Shown one piece after another: positions 10,807-25,800 of a stretch of DNA of 60,000 nt. Made by a program: the position numbers and the translations under genes. The notes beneath the pieces were generated by a model that saw only the letters and a program-made list of their open reading frames with translations, did no database searches and was not told the origin of the DNA. Within the stretch, counting starts at the first letter, position 1, and each line of letters starts with the position of its first letter. This DNA comes from Hydractinia symbiolongicarpus (Eukaryota > Cnidaria > Hydrozoa > Anthoathecata > Hydractiniidae): positions 22,260,501-22,320,500 of the forward strand of contig NC_079880.1 of the NCBI RefSeq assembly GCF_029227915.1, given 5' to 3'.

Positions 10807-10808
10807 AG
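10807..10808 (+). promoter_or_regulatory. Acceptor-like site 11 nt before the GCLC start
   Basis: The tract gattttttcag ends at 10808, 11 bases before ATG 10820. It looks like a 3' splice site and could receive a 5' UTR exon or a spliced leader. No matching 5' UTR exon is visible. Confidence 0.4.
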
Positions 10809-10819
10809 TTTCAAAATAA

Positions 10820-13800
10820 ATGGGTTTACTTAGTGTAGGTACACCACTTTCCTGGGAGGAAACAAAGAAGAATGCAGAGAAGATAAAGAAGCATGGAATC
10901 ATACAATTTATTAATCTTTATAACAACTTAAAGGACCGACAAAGAGATACGCTAAAATGGGGGGACGAGGTATGGTTTCTCTTTGCATTCTTTGCGCTTT
11001 TGCAACTTCTTCTTTATATCGTAAACTATTTAGCTGTCTAGTATGGTTAATAGGCGTGCATTTTTATTAGGAGGTGCCGGTAATCATGCATATCACTCAG
11101 ACATCCCAACCGGAGGGTGTGATAAAAACCGCATACGCCCTAAAAAGTGCGGCGTTTTCGGGCGAGTTCGGCGTTTTAAAAAAACAACAAGTATTTGCCC
11201 CAAAAACCCGGATAGACCCGAACAATGCCCAAGAAGAAAAGAAAAACAGACACTAATGATTCAAAAAACTATAAAAATTAAAATAAACTTACTAGCTATG
11301 TGGTAGCGAAGTTCTTAAAAGAACTGTTTTTGATAGTTTATAATAAGATTTACTTGATAAATAACTTTTAAATAAATTTTATTAACTCCTTTGTCAACTA
11401 TCGTTCGCATGTTATGTTACAAGAAATTGCATTTCGGGAATGTTCCAGACGAGTCCTTATAAATGCAGGTGTTTGTGGCTTATGGGACCCCCTTCTCCTT
11501 TTAGTTAGGCGGACGTCACAAATATGTCCACCATCGAAAATATGTGTGCTTAGCGTCATTTCTAATTACAAAAGTGACTAGGTTGGTCGGATAAAAAATT
11601 TTCCCGAAAAAATTACAAAAATACTATATTTCGCAGCCATATTTTGTTATTCGTTTAAGGCGTGAGTATACAAAAGGGGTGTGATATTTTAAAATGCTTT
11701 TAATTCACCAAAACTTTATTTTGATATATTAATGTATATAATTTTAGAAAGCCCATATGATTGCCTATATAAGGGGCCTTCGAAAAAATTTTTCGGGCCC
11801 CGTTAGCGGGATATCGCTGCTAAGGGGGGAGGAGGTCTGAAGTTTGAAAAAAAATCCGCTAAAGATTGAGAAATTTTAAAAATTTGTTTGTGGCCTGAAA
11901 ATTCTTCGTTGTTCGTGAACATAATTCCTCTTGTCATCAATTCCGATAACTTTTATCTACAAAACACGCCCTGAGCCTTCCAAGATTTATCCGAATGTGT
12001 GTATTTCACGGACGGAAATCCTCTAAAAGAGGGGGGAGGGGTCTGAATCTTAGCGGCGATATCCCGCAAACGGGGCCTGAAAAAATTTTCGAAGGCCCCT
12101 AATGGTATAAAAATTATTAAGAAAAAATAAAATTTGAAGGTTCAATAGACACAAAAAAAAATTACCCCTCTCCTACAAATGCGATCTCTGTTACAAAACT
12201 ATTAATTTCTCAAATTTGCTGTTTGCTTTTTTGTGATCACAAAACATTGATCTAAAAACTCTTTTTTAATTTTTTCTTAATGTTTTTTACTTTTGGAGTT
12301 ATTTAGTATTAAAATTTTTTTTACAATTTTTAACCTCTAATTGTCAGAAAACTCATCATAACTCGCTTTCTACTCATTCTCAAGAAATACAAAAAAGCAT
12401 TTTTAGATCAAACATTCCTGTCCACGCTAAGCGTGCTCTCCACCCCAAGCGTGCTCTCCACCCCACATCCTTTATAGTTTTGTAAAAGAGATTTAAAACG
12501 TAAGTGATACTCTCTTAAAAATTTAGCACTGCGAAAAAGAGCTTTTAAGTTTTTTACAGAAATCATATACTTCTGCATAATGATTGATCACTATGGTAAT
12601 GACTATTTGTTAATAGGTTTTTTTCACATCTTCTGTTTATGGTGCACGTGTTCGCTCACATTCGCAATTATACACAGTTGAGTATGGGTAAAGCAAAAAC
12701 AAACTCTAGAAACAAAATCTTTTCGACTAGTGCTAGTTTGGTGATCGGCAGTAAAAACATTTTGCTTTAATCTTCTTTTAGGTGGCAAGTCAAATATTTT
12801 TGTTTTGGATTTTTTTCTTCTATTGATGATATAAAAGCTTTTTTGGCATTAGGACATTTTCATTCACTGTTAACTTATAAACTGGTTTTACATGTTTTTC
12901 ATAGTAAATTATATTCAACTTCGGAAGACAAAAAAGGAAAAAGAAAATATCCTTATGGGAAATAGGAGAAAAAATTCAAAAGCTTCTTTTAACTACATAC
13001 GAAAACCATTTGAGTCAGCTATCATTTATAACTTTGAACATAATTGAGTAGTAAAAACTAATACCCAAGATGATTACGTGTGAACAAATATTGGATCTTT
13101 ATCGCATAACAAAAAAGTATTTTATGAAAAGAGAATTTTTTTGGATAATAATCTATCTTAAATACATTTTTTAAAAAAAAAATTTTTTGCACCAGATGTT
13201 TTTATACCATTTTAAAGGTAATCATATAGGATTTCTGAAAATATATACATTAATATATCAAAATTAAGTTTTGGTGAATTAAAAGCATTAGCTTTTTTGT
13301 ATACTCACACCTTAAAGCCTAGATCTTTTTCTATCTAATCTATTGTGCAAAGCAATTGTGTTGTGTCTCTTCATCTTCCTACTATTACAGGGTTCGAATT
13401 AGCAGTTTGCAGTTCGCAATTTGCGAATCGAAATGCTATTTTTGCGAATCACTTTGCTAAGAAAATGATAAAATTGCGAATTGAATACTTTTAAGTGGCA
13501 ATAGAAATGCTTCTTTAGATCGCATTATAAGAAACCTAAGAACGAAGAACGGCAATAGAAAAGCTTTTTTAGATCGCATTTTAAAAACCTAAGAACGAAA
13601 GACGGCGATAGAAATGCTGTTTTAAAAACTTAAGAACGACGATAGAAAAGCTTTTTAGGTCGTATTTCAAAAGTTTAAGCACAAAAACCTGCAATGAAAA
13701 GGCTTTTTTAGATCGAATTTTAAAAACATAAGAAAGAAGAACGGCGATAGAAAAATGGTAATTGATCTAAGGTAGAAAAGCTTTTTAGGTTTTTATAACA

Positions 13801-16800
13801 AAAGACAAACGACTGCCGTCCTCCACGCAAAGGTGTAATATTAGCGTGTACGCGGTAGATTACATTCCAGCTGCACTGTAAGTTTGTGGATGGTGGTTTT
13901 CACTTCTATTGCCGTATAAATGTGAAGCAGGAAAGTATAGCACTAAGTAGCACAGCGCAGTCCCCTATAAAAATAACATTCGTAATTCGGAGGACCACTG
14001 AAAAGGTAAATGGTGGATTTTGTTGCGTGTCGAAGATTGTTCGTGGATTGTTTGGTTTATTTTTTACAAATTTACCAACTCCCTGATTCGACTTCCGCCT
14101 TTCAAAGTGAGTCGGTCAGGTGACGTAACCAATTATGTTTTTGAGGGTGGCCTATCTGGTGTTAGAGTCAACAAATAGAGTCAGTCGGTAGGTCGACGAA
14201 TAATAACTCAAAAATTCAAAAAATTGTATTAAACCATCCAGCCATCAACGCGCGCCATTAAACCGCCGATATTTAATGATAACTTGGGCGCCTCACTTAA
14301 ATGGAGTTCTCACGCACTGTTTTCAGCTAGCTAGTTCTCCAGACCCTTTTCGCACAATAATAACGATGGGTAGCTGTGGGGATTATCAAAGATAAAGTCA
14401 AAACCAATGTGTTTTTTTTGTTATCTTTTTTTACTCTAATTTACTCTAAAAAGGACAGTTTAAAATATGCATGGTTATGACGTCATAGTTATGTTAGGCT
14501 ACCCATATTATTCTCATAGTACAGTACAGTCTGAATGTAATCTACCGTGGACGCAAAATTCGCATGAATAGTTACACAGAACAATAACATTGTGATAGCT
14601 TTTGTTTTTTTAAGAAAATAATTGCCTCGCTGATAAACAATGATCCCACGCGATCGATTGTTTAATCACAATAGGTTGCAAGATCAATTTTAGCAATCTA
14701 TTTTGCGCGAGCTCTTTTAAAATTTTTAATTGCAGTAATTAAATATAAAAAATTAGATCGTATTTTAAAAGTTTAAAAACGAATAGCGGCGATAGAAATG
14801 TTTTTTAGATCGCATTTTAAAAGGTTAAAATCAAAAAGCGGCAATAGAAATGTTTTTAGATCGCATTTTAAAAGGTTAAAATCAAAAAGCGGCGATAGAA
14901 ATGTTTTTTCAAATCGCAATAGTTATAAAACTTTGTGAAAGATTTTTATTATTTAATTACTTCACGCTAATAATTAAGAAATAGGTTATCAATACATTTA
15001 CACAATGCATCTCACTATTACAAGAAATATAATTGCTCTGAACGCATTGTTTTTTAACACGCAAATATAAACTCGCAAAACCCTTAAGGGATTTAATTAT
15101 AACAAAAGACAAACGACTGCCGTCCTCCACGCAAAGGTGTAATATTAGCGTGTACGCGGTAGATTACATTCCAGCTGCACTGTAAGTTTGTGGATGAACA
15201 AAATTAAGACCAGCAAAGCTAGCAGGTGACCGGAAACCTTTATATGTTGACCCTGACCCTTAATTACAGATCATAAATTGATAATACACATATAATACAG
15301 GGTTCGAATTAGAAAAGTAAAGTCGGGTCGCAAAAATTTCTGCACTCTGTAATAAAGTAAACCACCATCTAGATGTGGCCTGGGAACACCTTAGATCAAT
15401 TACCATTTTTCTATCGCCGTTCTTCTTTCTTATGTTTTTACAATGCGATCTAAAGAAGCATTTCTATTATCACTTAAAAGTATTCAATTCGCAATTTTAT
15501 CATTTTCTTAGCAAAGTGATTCGCAAAAATAGCATTTCAATTCGCAAATTGCGAACTGCAAACTGCTAATTCGAACCCTGTAATAGTAGGAAGATGAAGA
15601 GACACAACACAATTGCTTTCATGTGATTTTTTGCGGAGATAGTGCCAAATTTTTTGTAGGACACAAAATTAACTTAAAGTGCCTTTTTTGCAGGGATAGA
15701 GTACCAGTTTTATTCGTACAAAAAGTTAGACATGGAGGGCAGGTTTTTTGGCAGGAAAAACTTATCTACCAGAGAAAAGTTTCTTTTGAAGCCACCTGAC
15801 TGACTAAAACATATAGAATATGCTTCTCAGTTTTTCATTTGAACTCATCACTACAAACCTTATAAAAAACATAAACCAAAATAGTTAGAAGTATTGCAGA
15901 AGACCACATCTGCATTGATCATTCATTTAGGTGTAATATTTTTTAAGTTTTTATTGCAGCCTAATTAGAGACTGCAGCTGCAATTTTGATATTATCATAT
16001 TTGCCACAAAGATTTTTGGGAATGTCTATGACTTACCTAAAGATAGAACAAAAGTGATTTGTTTATTAACATTAAATTTTTTAGATTGAATATACTTTGG
16101 TTTATTTGGATCATGAAAACAAATCTGCTCGTCTTTTGTTGAAGTGTTCGGATATACTGGAAGCTTTGCAAGAAGATGAAAATAATAACCCAGGGTACTA
16201 ATAAAGTTTTCCAAGATATTATTTTATGTTTTTTTAGGATATCATTTTGTTTTCATTTCTTTAATAACTTTAGAATGTGTCCCTTCGTATACTAAGTGTT
16301 GCTAACTGCATTCTTATGTGGTTTCGTATTTCATTAGTGCTTTATTATATTTAGTCACAATACCAGTGCTTGGAGAATGGAATATGCGGATTACATGATT
16401 GAAGGTAAATTGTGTGTAATTTTGTCTCAAAGATTGGATATTCATAAAAGAAGCTACATTGTTAACTTTGGTATAGATTTTATTAAGATGAAGGTGTTTA
16501 ATGTTTAAAAATCTCATTTTTTTTAATTACAGCAGATTAATTCTCATTTTTCCTTTACTAATCTGTGATATTCCTTAAACTTTCAATTGGAGCATTCTGT
16601 AAAATAAAGATGGTGATGAGGAGATGGAGGAGGAAATAGAATTAAAAGATCCTTCTGAAGCAAGCTTTATTCAGTCATGCTGCAAAACTAAGATTAATAT
16701 TTGGTTTAGAATGCCAGATTTATAATCTTTATGTTTTCGACCTCTTATATAATTTCTTAGGTACTCCTGGTCAACCATTTGGTGGTTGCCTTACTCAATT

Positions 16801-19800
16801 TAATAGAGTTGAAGACAGCATGAGAACTAGGTTGGTATATCAAAACATTTCTTGTTTCCTTTCATGCTTGTTTCTTGTCATGTTATGCTTTAAAAATTAT
16901 TTTCACTCCCCATTAGTCAGAAAAAAACTTAACTAAAACAAGTCTAAAACCGTTCAATAAAACCTAAATATTTTCATATTTATTTATGAAACAAAAAATA
17001 CTTTTGTAGAAAGTCTAAACTTTGTAATTCACATAAAATTATCTAATATTTTTTAAAAATCCTTAACATCATTGTATTTTATTGCAAAACTGTCAGGAAG
17101 CTTTTGTATGAAGCCAAAATATTACAGTGAAATTAATATTACAGGTAAATAATAGGAGTTGTGTGTAAATAGTAATGTAGTTATAAAAAATGCTAAATAT
17201 TGTTAAATATATATGTATGTTTAATGTTTCTCTATTTTAAATTCCAGAAGAGAAGAAGTTATGGCAGTGCTAAATGCAAATAATGAAGTTGCTGTTTGTT
17301 TTGCTGCTTTTCCAAGGTAAGGATTGACATTTCGATGTTTTGTTTAATATAGCAAAATCAAACACTTTCTGGCACTAAAAGTTATGTTACATGTATAAAG
17401 AAACTTCCAGTGAACAAGATAAGGAAGAAAAAATGGGCAGGCACAAAAGTAATTGGAGAATTACGTTTAGGTTTACAGTGTCCAAGAAATCAGAGATTTT
17501 GAGAATTTAGAAATAGATCCATTTTGGAGAAAAACCAAGAAAGTATTAAGGAGAAAAAGTCTATAGTGTTGACACAGAAAATATCGCTCTCTTTTTTTGC
17601 CTAGTGAACTGTGATTTCCCAATTCTAATTTGAGGCAATTAAATTTAATCTAAAAGTAAAATCAAATGTTCTGCAGCTTAAAATCCCAAAATAATTTTTG
17701 TCTTGTTCATGAAAGAAAAGTCCTGTTAGGGAAACATTAATTGGCGAATGTGATATATTTTTATCCCCTTTGTTGTGACAGGCTAATTCGTGTAGAATTT
17801 ACACATGCCATGACTAGTAACAAGTGATTTAAATACAAAAATCTAAGATTATTAAAAGGTAGATTTTTTTAAGGTAGGTTCACTGGGATTGTTTCGTAGT
17901 TGTTAAAAAGATATGGGTTGACATAATGGTACATTAAAACCAATTCATACCTTTATCCAAGAGTTTGACTTTTGAAATAATCATGCAGCCCTTTTCAGTC
18001 AAACAAAGATTCCTCAGTTCACATAAGATTAAGGGTGATAGACTTTAATTGGAATCTGACCATTGTCATGCTGTGCCAATTATTTGTACTTATAACATAA
18101 AACTAAACATAATTGAAAAGCAGCTGTAACTAAATTAAGTTCTTTTTATTTCAGTTTAACAAGTTAAATGCGCATAATCACACCTGTAGGCAACTTTTTT
18201 TAGAGCTGCCAATTTTATTGTATAAATTGAAAGATATACATAAGAAAACATTATCCTGAAAATTTTATTGAAAACTGACAACCAGAACATGTTCAATGTT
18301 TCATAGAAATACAAACTCACCTCAATTTCACTTCACCTACAAAACCGCCATTTTATTGAATGAATCATGCGATAATAAACGAACAGCAAAATCGATCACG
18401 GTTGCTGGATTCATGTCATTACAGAAAAAATAATGAATGAGGGAGAGTATCCGTAGCTGTGTTTCCATCGTAATGTTTTTATAAATGTATCCACAAAGTT
18501 CCGGACATGATAAATCAGATAAATCAATCGAAGTTTCTGTGTTTTTCTTTATTATTTGAACGTTTTACCTTACTGAAATCAGACTTCTTTGCAACACTGA
18601 CCACTTCTTGTTGTTGTTTCTGAAGACAGCTTTGCCTCGCTAGCTGTCTTACTTTTTGATTATTTTCCTTTGTTCAAACAGTTAGTCGTTTCCTTATGGA
18701 GACATTGTCAGATCTAGACAATTAGAATACCTAAATTTTAAGAATTTCCCCTTCCATGCTCTAAATTTAATTATCTCCATAGTACTTCAACTATCTTCAA
18801 CTATAACAATGAGGATTTTCCCCCGTTGGGTTTTTTTTGGCTTATAATATGCAGTAATCCCAGTCATGCTAATAAAAAAAGAAAGAGCGTGATAAGCTTA
18901 ATTATCATAATTAATAACTACAAGCCAATGCTGTGATTTTCTCGAACTCCATCTCAGAGCTCATTTAAAGTTAAGGCAGTTTGTTTATCTACGGTTTCAC
19001 ACGAACATTTTGCGACGGCCCGCTTATGAGACAAGAATAAGAGATCAACAAGATTGTTGAATATGGCTGCTGGAAAACAACAGCAGTAAATTCAAGATAT
19101 TAAAGTACCATTATTTCCATTTCTAGTATGTTTTCCATCCTCATGTTTTCAGGAAGGTCATAACTCCGTCTGAACCTTGAAATAAATAAATATAATGTAT
19201 ATGTTAATTTTTTTCGATAACGGTGATTACGCGCCTTTAATGCCTTACATCAAGATCAGTGGATAAAAATATGGGTTCTCTGTGAATGCCATCTCCTTAG
19301 AAAAAGATTTTATAAATAGATGTTTAATTCTATATTATTTGTACTTTAGAATTGGGTGTCCTGGCTTTACTGAACCTATCTGTCCTGCTTCCCCTGCGTT
19401 GAATCCATCTTCCAACTCTTTATATTATCCTGACCGTGCAATATATCCTAACCACCCCAGGTTTAAGTAAGTATGTTATTTTTTAAAATTAACAATTATA
19501 TAATTTGAAAAATATTGAAATGAAGGTTTGAATGTGAAGTTAGCTAGTGTTATATAAAAACATAAGCGAGTCGACAAATCCAATTTATTTAATGAAAGCT
19601 TCAGTCATAATAAAAAGTTGTTAACATATATAACACGTAATTTATAGTATCGATCCGCTTATGTTTTTGAATGTCTATATTTTGCACAAGTCATATTTTT
19701 CATTAATTAGCTAGTGTTATTGTGTGTAGCACATTCAATGTGCAAACACTTATTAAGATTATGAACTGTTCTTATGTAACTCACACAAGCCTTGTAAATA

Positions 19801-22800
19801 AGTTACTTTTAGAAAGGATAAAAAGCCAACCTAAGAACTAAGTTGCTTGTGCTTTTCATTTGACTGTACAATGTATAATTGATGTACAATGATTCAGTTC
19901 ATTAGGAGTTTTATTTTAAACCTTTTTGTTAGCATTTTAATACTCTTTTTACTCTCAATACAATTTTTGTAAAACCTAATTAAAAATATTTATCATTAGG
20001 ACCCTTACAAGAAATATCCGTTTAAGGCGTGGCAAAAGGCAGATTATAAATATACCAGGTTTGTTGTGAAACTGCTTATTTTCATATATTGTTTACCAAT
20101 CACGGTGACCTTTACGAAATGTCTTGAGAAAAAGTTTGGTCACCCTGTGTCTAATATTTTTGAAGAAACACACATTTCAGTTTAGTCAAATTTGACTTGT
20201 CAGTTTAACAGTGGATTTTTGAATATTTTTTCCGACTTTGGCATGTTATAGAAATAAAGTGCAACAACACATTTACTTAGCCAAAGCATCTGTCAAGTTT
20301 AATACACACTTAACCTGAATGCATATCATAATCTTAACAGGAAAATCTGATTTGTCTTTATTTCTAAACTTACCATTGCTGTTAGCTGTGGTAATCATAA
20401 ATTTCTTCATAATTGCAAGTCCTGCATAGTATTAAACGAAAGTTCTATTGAATCATTTTTTGCTGCAAAAAGGTAGAATTTTTTATATGAGCTCCAAAGA
20501 TTTTACTTTTTTGGAAGGTATTTATCTAAATTGACATTATGACAGCCAAATAACCATTATATTTCAAATAATTGTCATTGTTTAAGTTTATATAATATTA
20601 GATGAAAAAAAATCTGAAAATGCTGACTTTGTCACATCTCTATATTAATAACACCTGATTCTGTCTGTTCGTCAGCAAGAGATGGTAGACCAGGAGTAAG
20701 ATGGCTTTTAAAAGTCATTGCAAAAACAGGGGTTTAATTTATTTAATTTATGTAATTTATTTAATACCTAATACAATAATTAAGATAAAAATTTTTAAAT
20801 AAAATAAATACAATTATAATAATAAAGCCGTAAAATTTGACTACGCCATTTTAATTATGAACCCTTTTGCTATGTGATCCATTCCATTGATGCATACAAC
20901 TTGAAGTTCTGGCTTTTGTCCTCCTAAAGCTTTGTATTTGTTATTTGTTTTTTATGTTTTTACATGTTTATGATAAATATATTGTCACGTATTCTAGCCA
21001 TAAATAAATCTTAAACAAATCAATTTTAAGGTTTCCGCTACGAACATAGATTTTGAGGTAACATCCTAAAGCCAGCTAGCTAGCTAGGTATAGCTTTACT
21101 TTTTTATTGCTATTCTTTTAAGATTTTTACTAAGTTTAGTATAAAATCTTTTTATCCTAACCAACATTAATTATTATTATGTTGGATTTGTGGCTATCTG
21201 ACTAACTCTTTAGATACCTCTGGCTACAAAGTAAAAGTAGCCAAGTGCAGTTTGGCTACAACAAAATTCTTAATCAATAGTTCTTATGCTAATTTATACC
21301 TACACAGATGTGCAGGTTTACCTGTACTAAGTGCTCAGCCCGGTGACAGGTGACTATTTCCTGTGTCTTTATTCAACCTGAGACTGCAATAAAGTTTTTT
21401 TAAAAAGGGAATTAGTAGTATGCGAATGTGCAACATGGATTACGTACTAAGCACTAAGGCCAGTGTCGTAATAAATTTTTAAAATTTCACGCAAACTTAT
21501 CACGCAAAATAAAAAAAGTTGGGCAACAGATTTTGCTATGACGTTTGTAAACTGTGTTTTCATTCCAGCTAAAGTTGCAGAAGAGTTATTTTTTTAATAA
21601 ATCATTACACCTAAATTACACCTAAAATACACCTAATTAATACACATAAATTATTACACCTTAAACACTGAAGCGTACACAATGCTGTGTACGCTTCACT
21701 CGCTTTGCAACATAGTGCATACCTGTACTAAAGCGATCCTCCTGGATGTGTGGCGCAGTTTAGGGCTGTTATTAAGTACTCCACCAAGTGGTCAAAGCCA
21801 CTTCACACAGTTTATGCCATGGTCCCATGGCTAGTCCAAGAGCCAATTTAAAATATGCTTTTATAAAATTACCTTAATGAGACATTTTAATTGCACAAAT
21901 TTATCCCAAAATTTCGATTTCACGTTTTAACAAATATTATGGATTGCTTTCTCGTAAAAAATTTTTTTAATGTTATTTTATTATTTTATAATCTTGTATG
22001 TGAGATTTTTCTATACGTCTTTTTATGAGAATATCTTTTATGACTGAAAGGTGATATTTCAGAATTATAACAGTACTTACTTTCTTACTAAGTAATAACT
22101 TTTATATTCTTATAAATAATAAATTATATAATATAATAATAATATAAATATACTGCAAGGTTTTGCAATCGAAAACGCCATTATAATTGCACCTATAATC
22201 ATAGTAATTAACCCCTGTCTAAGTAAGTTTCAGTACTACTGGTGGCAAGAGAATGCATGAATATGCATGACAGGCTCTTCAAAGTTTTTTAGAAGTTAAT
22301 AATTTGTTAATCATTTAACAACTAGTCCTAAGTCTGTGGAGAAATCCATGGGAAGTTGCTTGTGATTGCTCGCAACCACCAACTTTGGCACATGGACAGT
22401 CAACCAGCATCATCATACAGACTAGTCAGACAGACAGTAAATAAAATAAAGAGATCCATCTGTTGTACATGTTCTCGTCTGCTCAGCATAATTATCCTGG
22501 GTGTTGTTATTTTATGCATACTTTAATATTGGTGTTCATAAAGTAACTAGCTAATGTTAGCACTAGTAAATAGAGTTGAAATTCATGGACATAAACTTTT
22601 TTTGTCATTAGAGAGTGTAGCAGGACAGAAGCCCATGTATGCGTTTTCCTGATTGCACTTGTAACTTTATGCCATAAATCCTTGGTTGTATTACATGTTT
22701 TTATAACATTAAAAAGGTCGATACCTATGAAACAATTCGCATTGTGGAGCAAAAAGTTTCCTCAGTCAATTACAAAGAAAGACAAAAAGATACAGTATAT

Positions 22801-25800
22801 GTTCAAAAAGCTGGAGGTTTTTAAGGTTTCTTACTTTACTTGAAATCGTTCATACATAATAAGAAATCATAATGAGAGAATTTTTTTCTTTGTCACAGGT
22901 TTCTTAAAACGCAAGAGTGTAAAATTTTTACATTTATTGATACCATAATTTGCATGACAGATATATTACAGTTTTTTTTTTAATTTCAGTGTTCCGTGAC
23001 GAGAAGACACCCTCTCCATTCTACCCTGACATACCAAACGATGACGGTGAAGGAAAAATGGCTATCAAACCTGATCATATTTATATGGATTGCCAGGGAT
23101 TTGGAATGGGGTGTTCATGCTTGCAGGTAAACACAGTATTAAATTTTGTAGAAGTATATAGCAAATAATAACCTCTGTTGTATTATTTATGATTTATATT
23201 ATGAATTACAGTAAACAGTAAATGTCTATAGGTAACATTTCAAGCATGTAATATTCAAGAAGCTCGAATTCTTTATGATCAACTAGCTGTTATGGCTCCT
23301 ATTATGGTACGTTTGTAATAATTGGACGGTTGACTTGCTATTCTATAAATTATATATATAAAGTTTATGGTGAATATCTCTTGGCAGTGATTATCTTTTG
23401 ATGGTTTTTATACTGATATTCTGTCAGGCACAAATGTGTGTTTTAATCTATGTTTCTGTTTTTTGTCTTTTTAAAGATGGCACTGGGAGCTGCGTCGCCT
23501 GCATTTCAAGGTACATTAGCAGATATTGATTGTCGATGGGATGTCATTGCTGCTTCTGTTGATGACAGAACTGACGAAGAGCAGGGTTTAAAGGTATTAC
23601 TTTCACTTTTTTTTTAAATCACTGTTTTTGCCTCTCTGGTTTTGTGCCTAGTAAATTAATTTTTTCTGACGTAATTTATTTTCTAGCCCTTAAAAGAAAA
23701 CAAGTTTAAAATTCCGAAATCGAGATACGACTGCATAGATATGTACATTTCTGAATCTGGGAAACGGTACAATGATCTACCCGTCAATTATGATGAGCAA
23801 CATAAACAAATGTTACTAGATGCAGGTATAAGTGTGTGCACAACAGTACTGACATTCTCTAACGTTTGAAAGTAATTGTATATCATTGTTTATAAGAGAT
23901 GAACATAAATATTAAAAACATACCACTAGAAAATGTTACGTCTACAAAATAGAATTCGTTTCGACAACTAATGATACATGCTACACATTTTCAGGCAATG
24001 TAATGTGCTCCATCATTATTTACAAATTTTTTATTTCAAATATTATTCAGATGTATTCATTGTAAGGTAATGGAATGTCTTCAGATTTTGAAATTAAGTA
24101 AGTAGACCACAGCAGGCGAAACGAATGCTACAAAATCAGATGCTTTTTTACTGTGTAATTTACAGTATTGGTACTATTTTGGCACCAATTCTTTTTCTGC
24201 ATGGGTACAATTTGTGTGTATTTTTTTCATAGGTGTTGATGAATTATTAGCTGAGCACATTGCTCATCTGTTCATAAGAGATCCAATCTCTTTGTTTGCT
24301 GAAAAGTTGGATTTAGATGACGAAGTTGATACAGATCATTTTGAGGTTTTATATTTTGTTTTTTAAAATTAAAACGTGATGATGGTCATAATTTGAACAC
24401 TCGTGAGTTCTTGCTATCTGCGGTAGCATTATTATTAAAAACCTTATTTACTTATTAATCAATGTAGAAGTTAACCAATTTCTTAAAGAATGAAAGCATG
24501 TATCATATATGCTTTTGTTTGTTTAGAATATTCAATCCACAAATTGGCAAAGTGTTCGCTTTAAGCCGCCACCTCCTGGAAGTAGTATTGGGTGGAGGGT
24601 GGAATTCCGCCCAATTGAGGTATTGCTGAAGGCATTGTAATTTTATCTAAAAGCATGCAGTGAAAAGCATAATGATAATTGCAAGAAGCACTGACATAAA
24701 AATGAGAAACAAATGATGAATATCATGAAAATGAATGGTTTTTTTTTGTTCTTATTTAGGTGCAGTTAACTGATTTTGAAAATGCGGCTTATGTTGTTTT
24801 CATTGTCTTGCTTACCCGGGTTATTTTGTCATATAAACTCAATTTGCTGATTCCAATATCGAAGGTAAATTTTGCAGGCTTGTGCCAGCTCCAATGTAAT
24901 GTGAAAACATTTCGGTTGTTGTTTGTGTGACCAGGGTTTGTACAGGGCTCGGAATGTCAGGGTTGTGTTAATAGGGAGAAGAGAATGCTTATTTTACGGG
25001 TCAGGTAATCAAATTATCGAATTTGGTATAAATGGTTTTTTTTAAATTATATCCGGACAAAAGTTATTTGTCTTTATCTTTGCTTTTGAATGACAATCGG
25101 GGGTTTAAAAAGGAATTTGTGGGCAAAAATCCACTTTTTTTCTCATAAAATACGCGACATTTTACACATCACGACAGTAAATTCGCAATGTTATATGTTA
25201 CTTTTCCAGGTTGAAGAAAACATGAGAAATGCAGTAAAACGAAACGCTGTTCTTCAAGGACAGTTTTACTTTCGAAAAGCGTTAACTTGCTGTAAGTAAA
25301 AATGTCTTCTTTTAACCTAAGTGGTAACGAAAATTTAGGTAAATTTCTACCCGGAGTGATATAATATTTAGGTGACCCCCTCTACCCAAAGTCATATATT
25401 ATATACAGTTAACTCCCGGTAACTCGAACCTCCTTGGGACCAGAGCAAACAGTTCCAGTTAACGAATGTTAAGCGAAGCTCCCGTTAATTCGGACTTAGA
25501 GAAAAATGAGATATTAGTTCGAGTTAAGGCGAGTAGACATTTAAAAAAAATAGAACAAATTGAATAGCCTTCTCTTTTATCATATTGTCATTAAAAGAAA
25601 CATTTTGGCTTCTTTGTAAAGAGAACCATTTATCTTTTTCGAAATTTCTGGCTAAATTACATACCAGTATTTATTTTGAACATTTATTTTCTACCTAGAC
25701 ACTAAAAAGTTCGAGTTACCCGAAGAAATTAACTTAAGGGGGACCAAAAATGGTTCGAGAAAACAAATGTTCGAGTTATTCGGGGTTCGAGTTCACGAGT

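Larger units (their letters stand above)
13349..15619. mobile_element. 2.27-kb inverted-repeat element with TA-flanked CAGGGTTCGAATTAG termini
   Basis: About 195 bases at 13349-13546 return inverted at 15427-15619 with very few differences. Within each arm sits CAGGGTTCGAATTAG (13388 onward) or its complement (ending 15580), with TA outside, like Tc1/mariner-type termini. A third copy of the same terminus starts at 15298, also after TA, making a smaller 283-base unit with the right end. The arms extend about 38 bases beyond the TA, so the insert site itself was probably duplicated and inverted. No coding sequence is seen inside. Confidence 0.7.

Noticed and set aside
13886-14086. Plus-strand 66-codon frame
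   Set aside because: Begins in the 98-bp repeat, has no splice support and no recognisable content.
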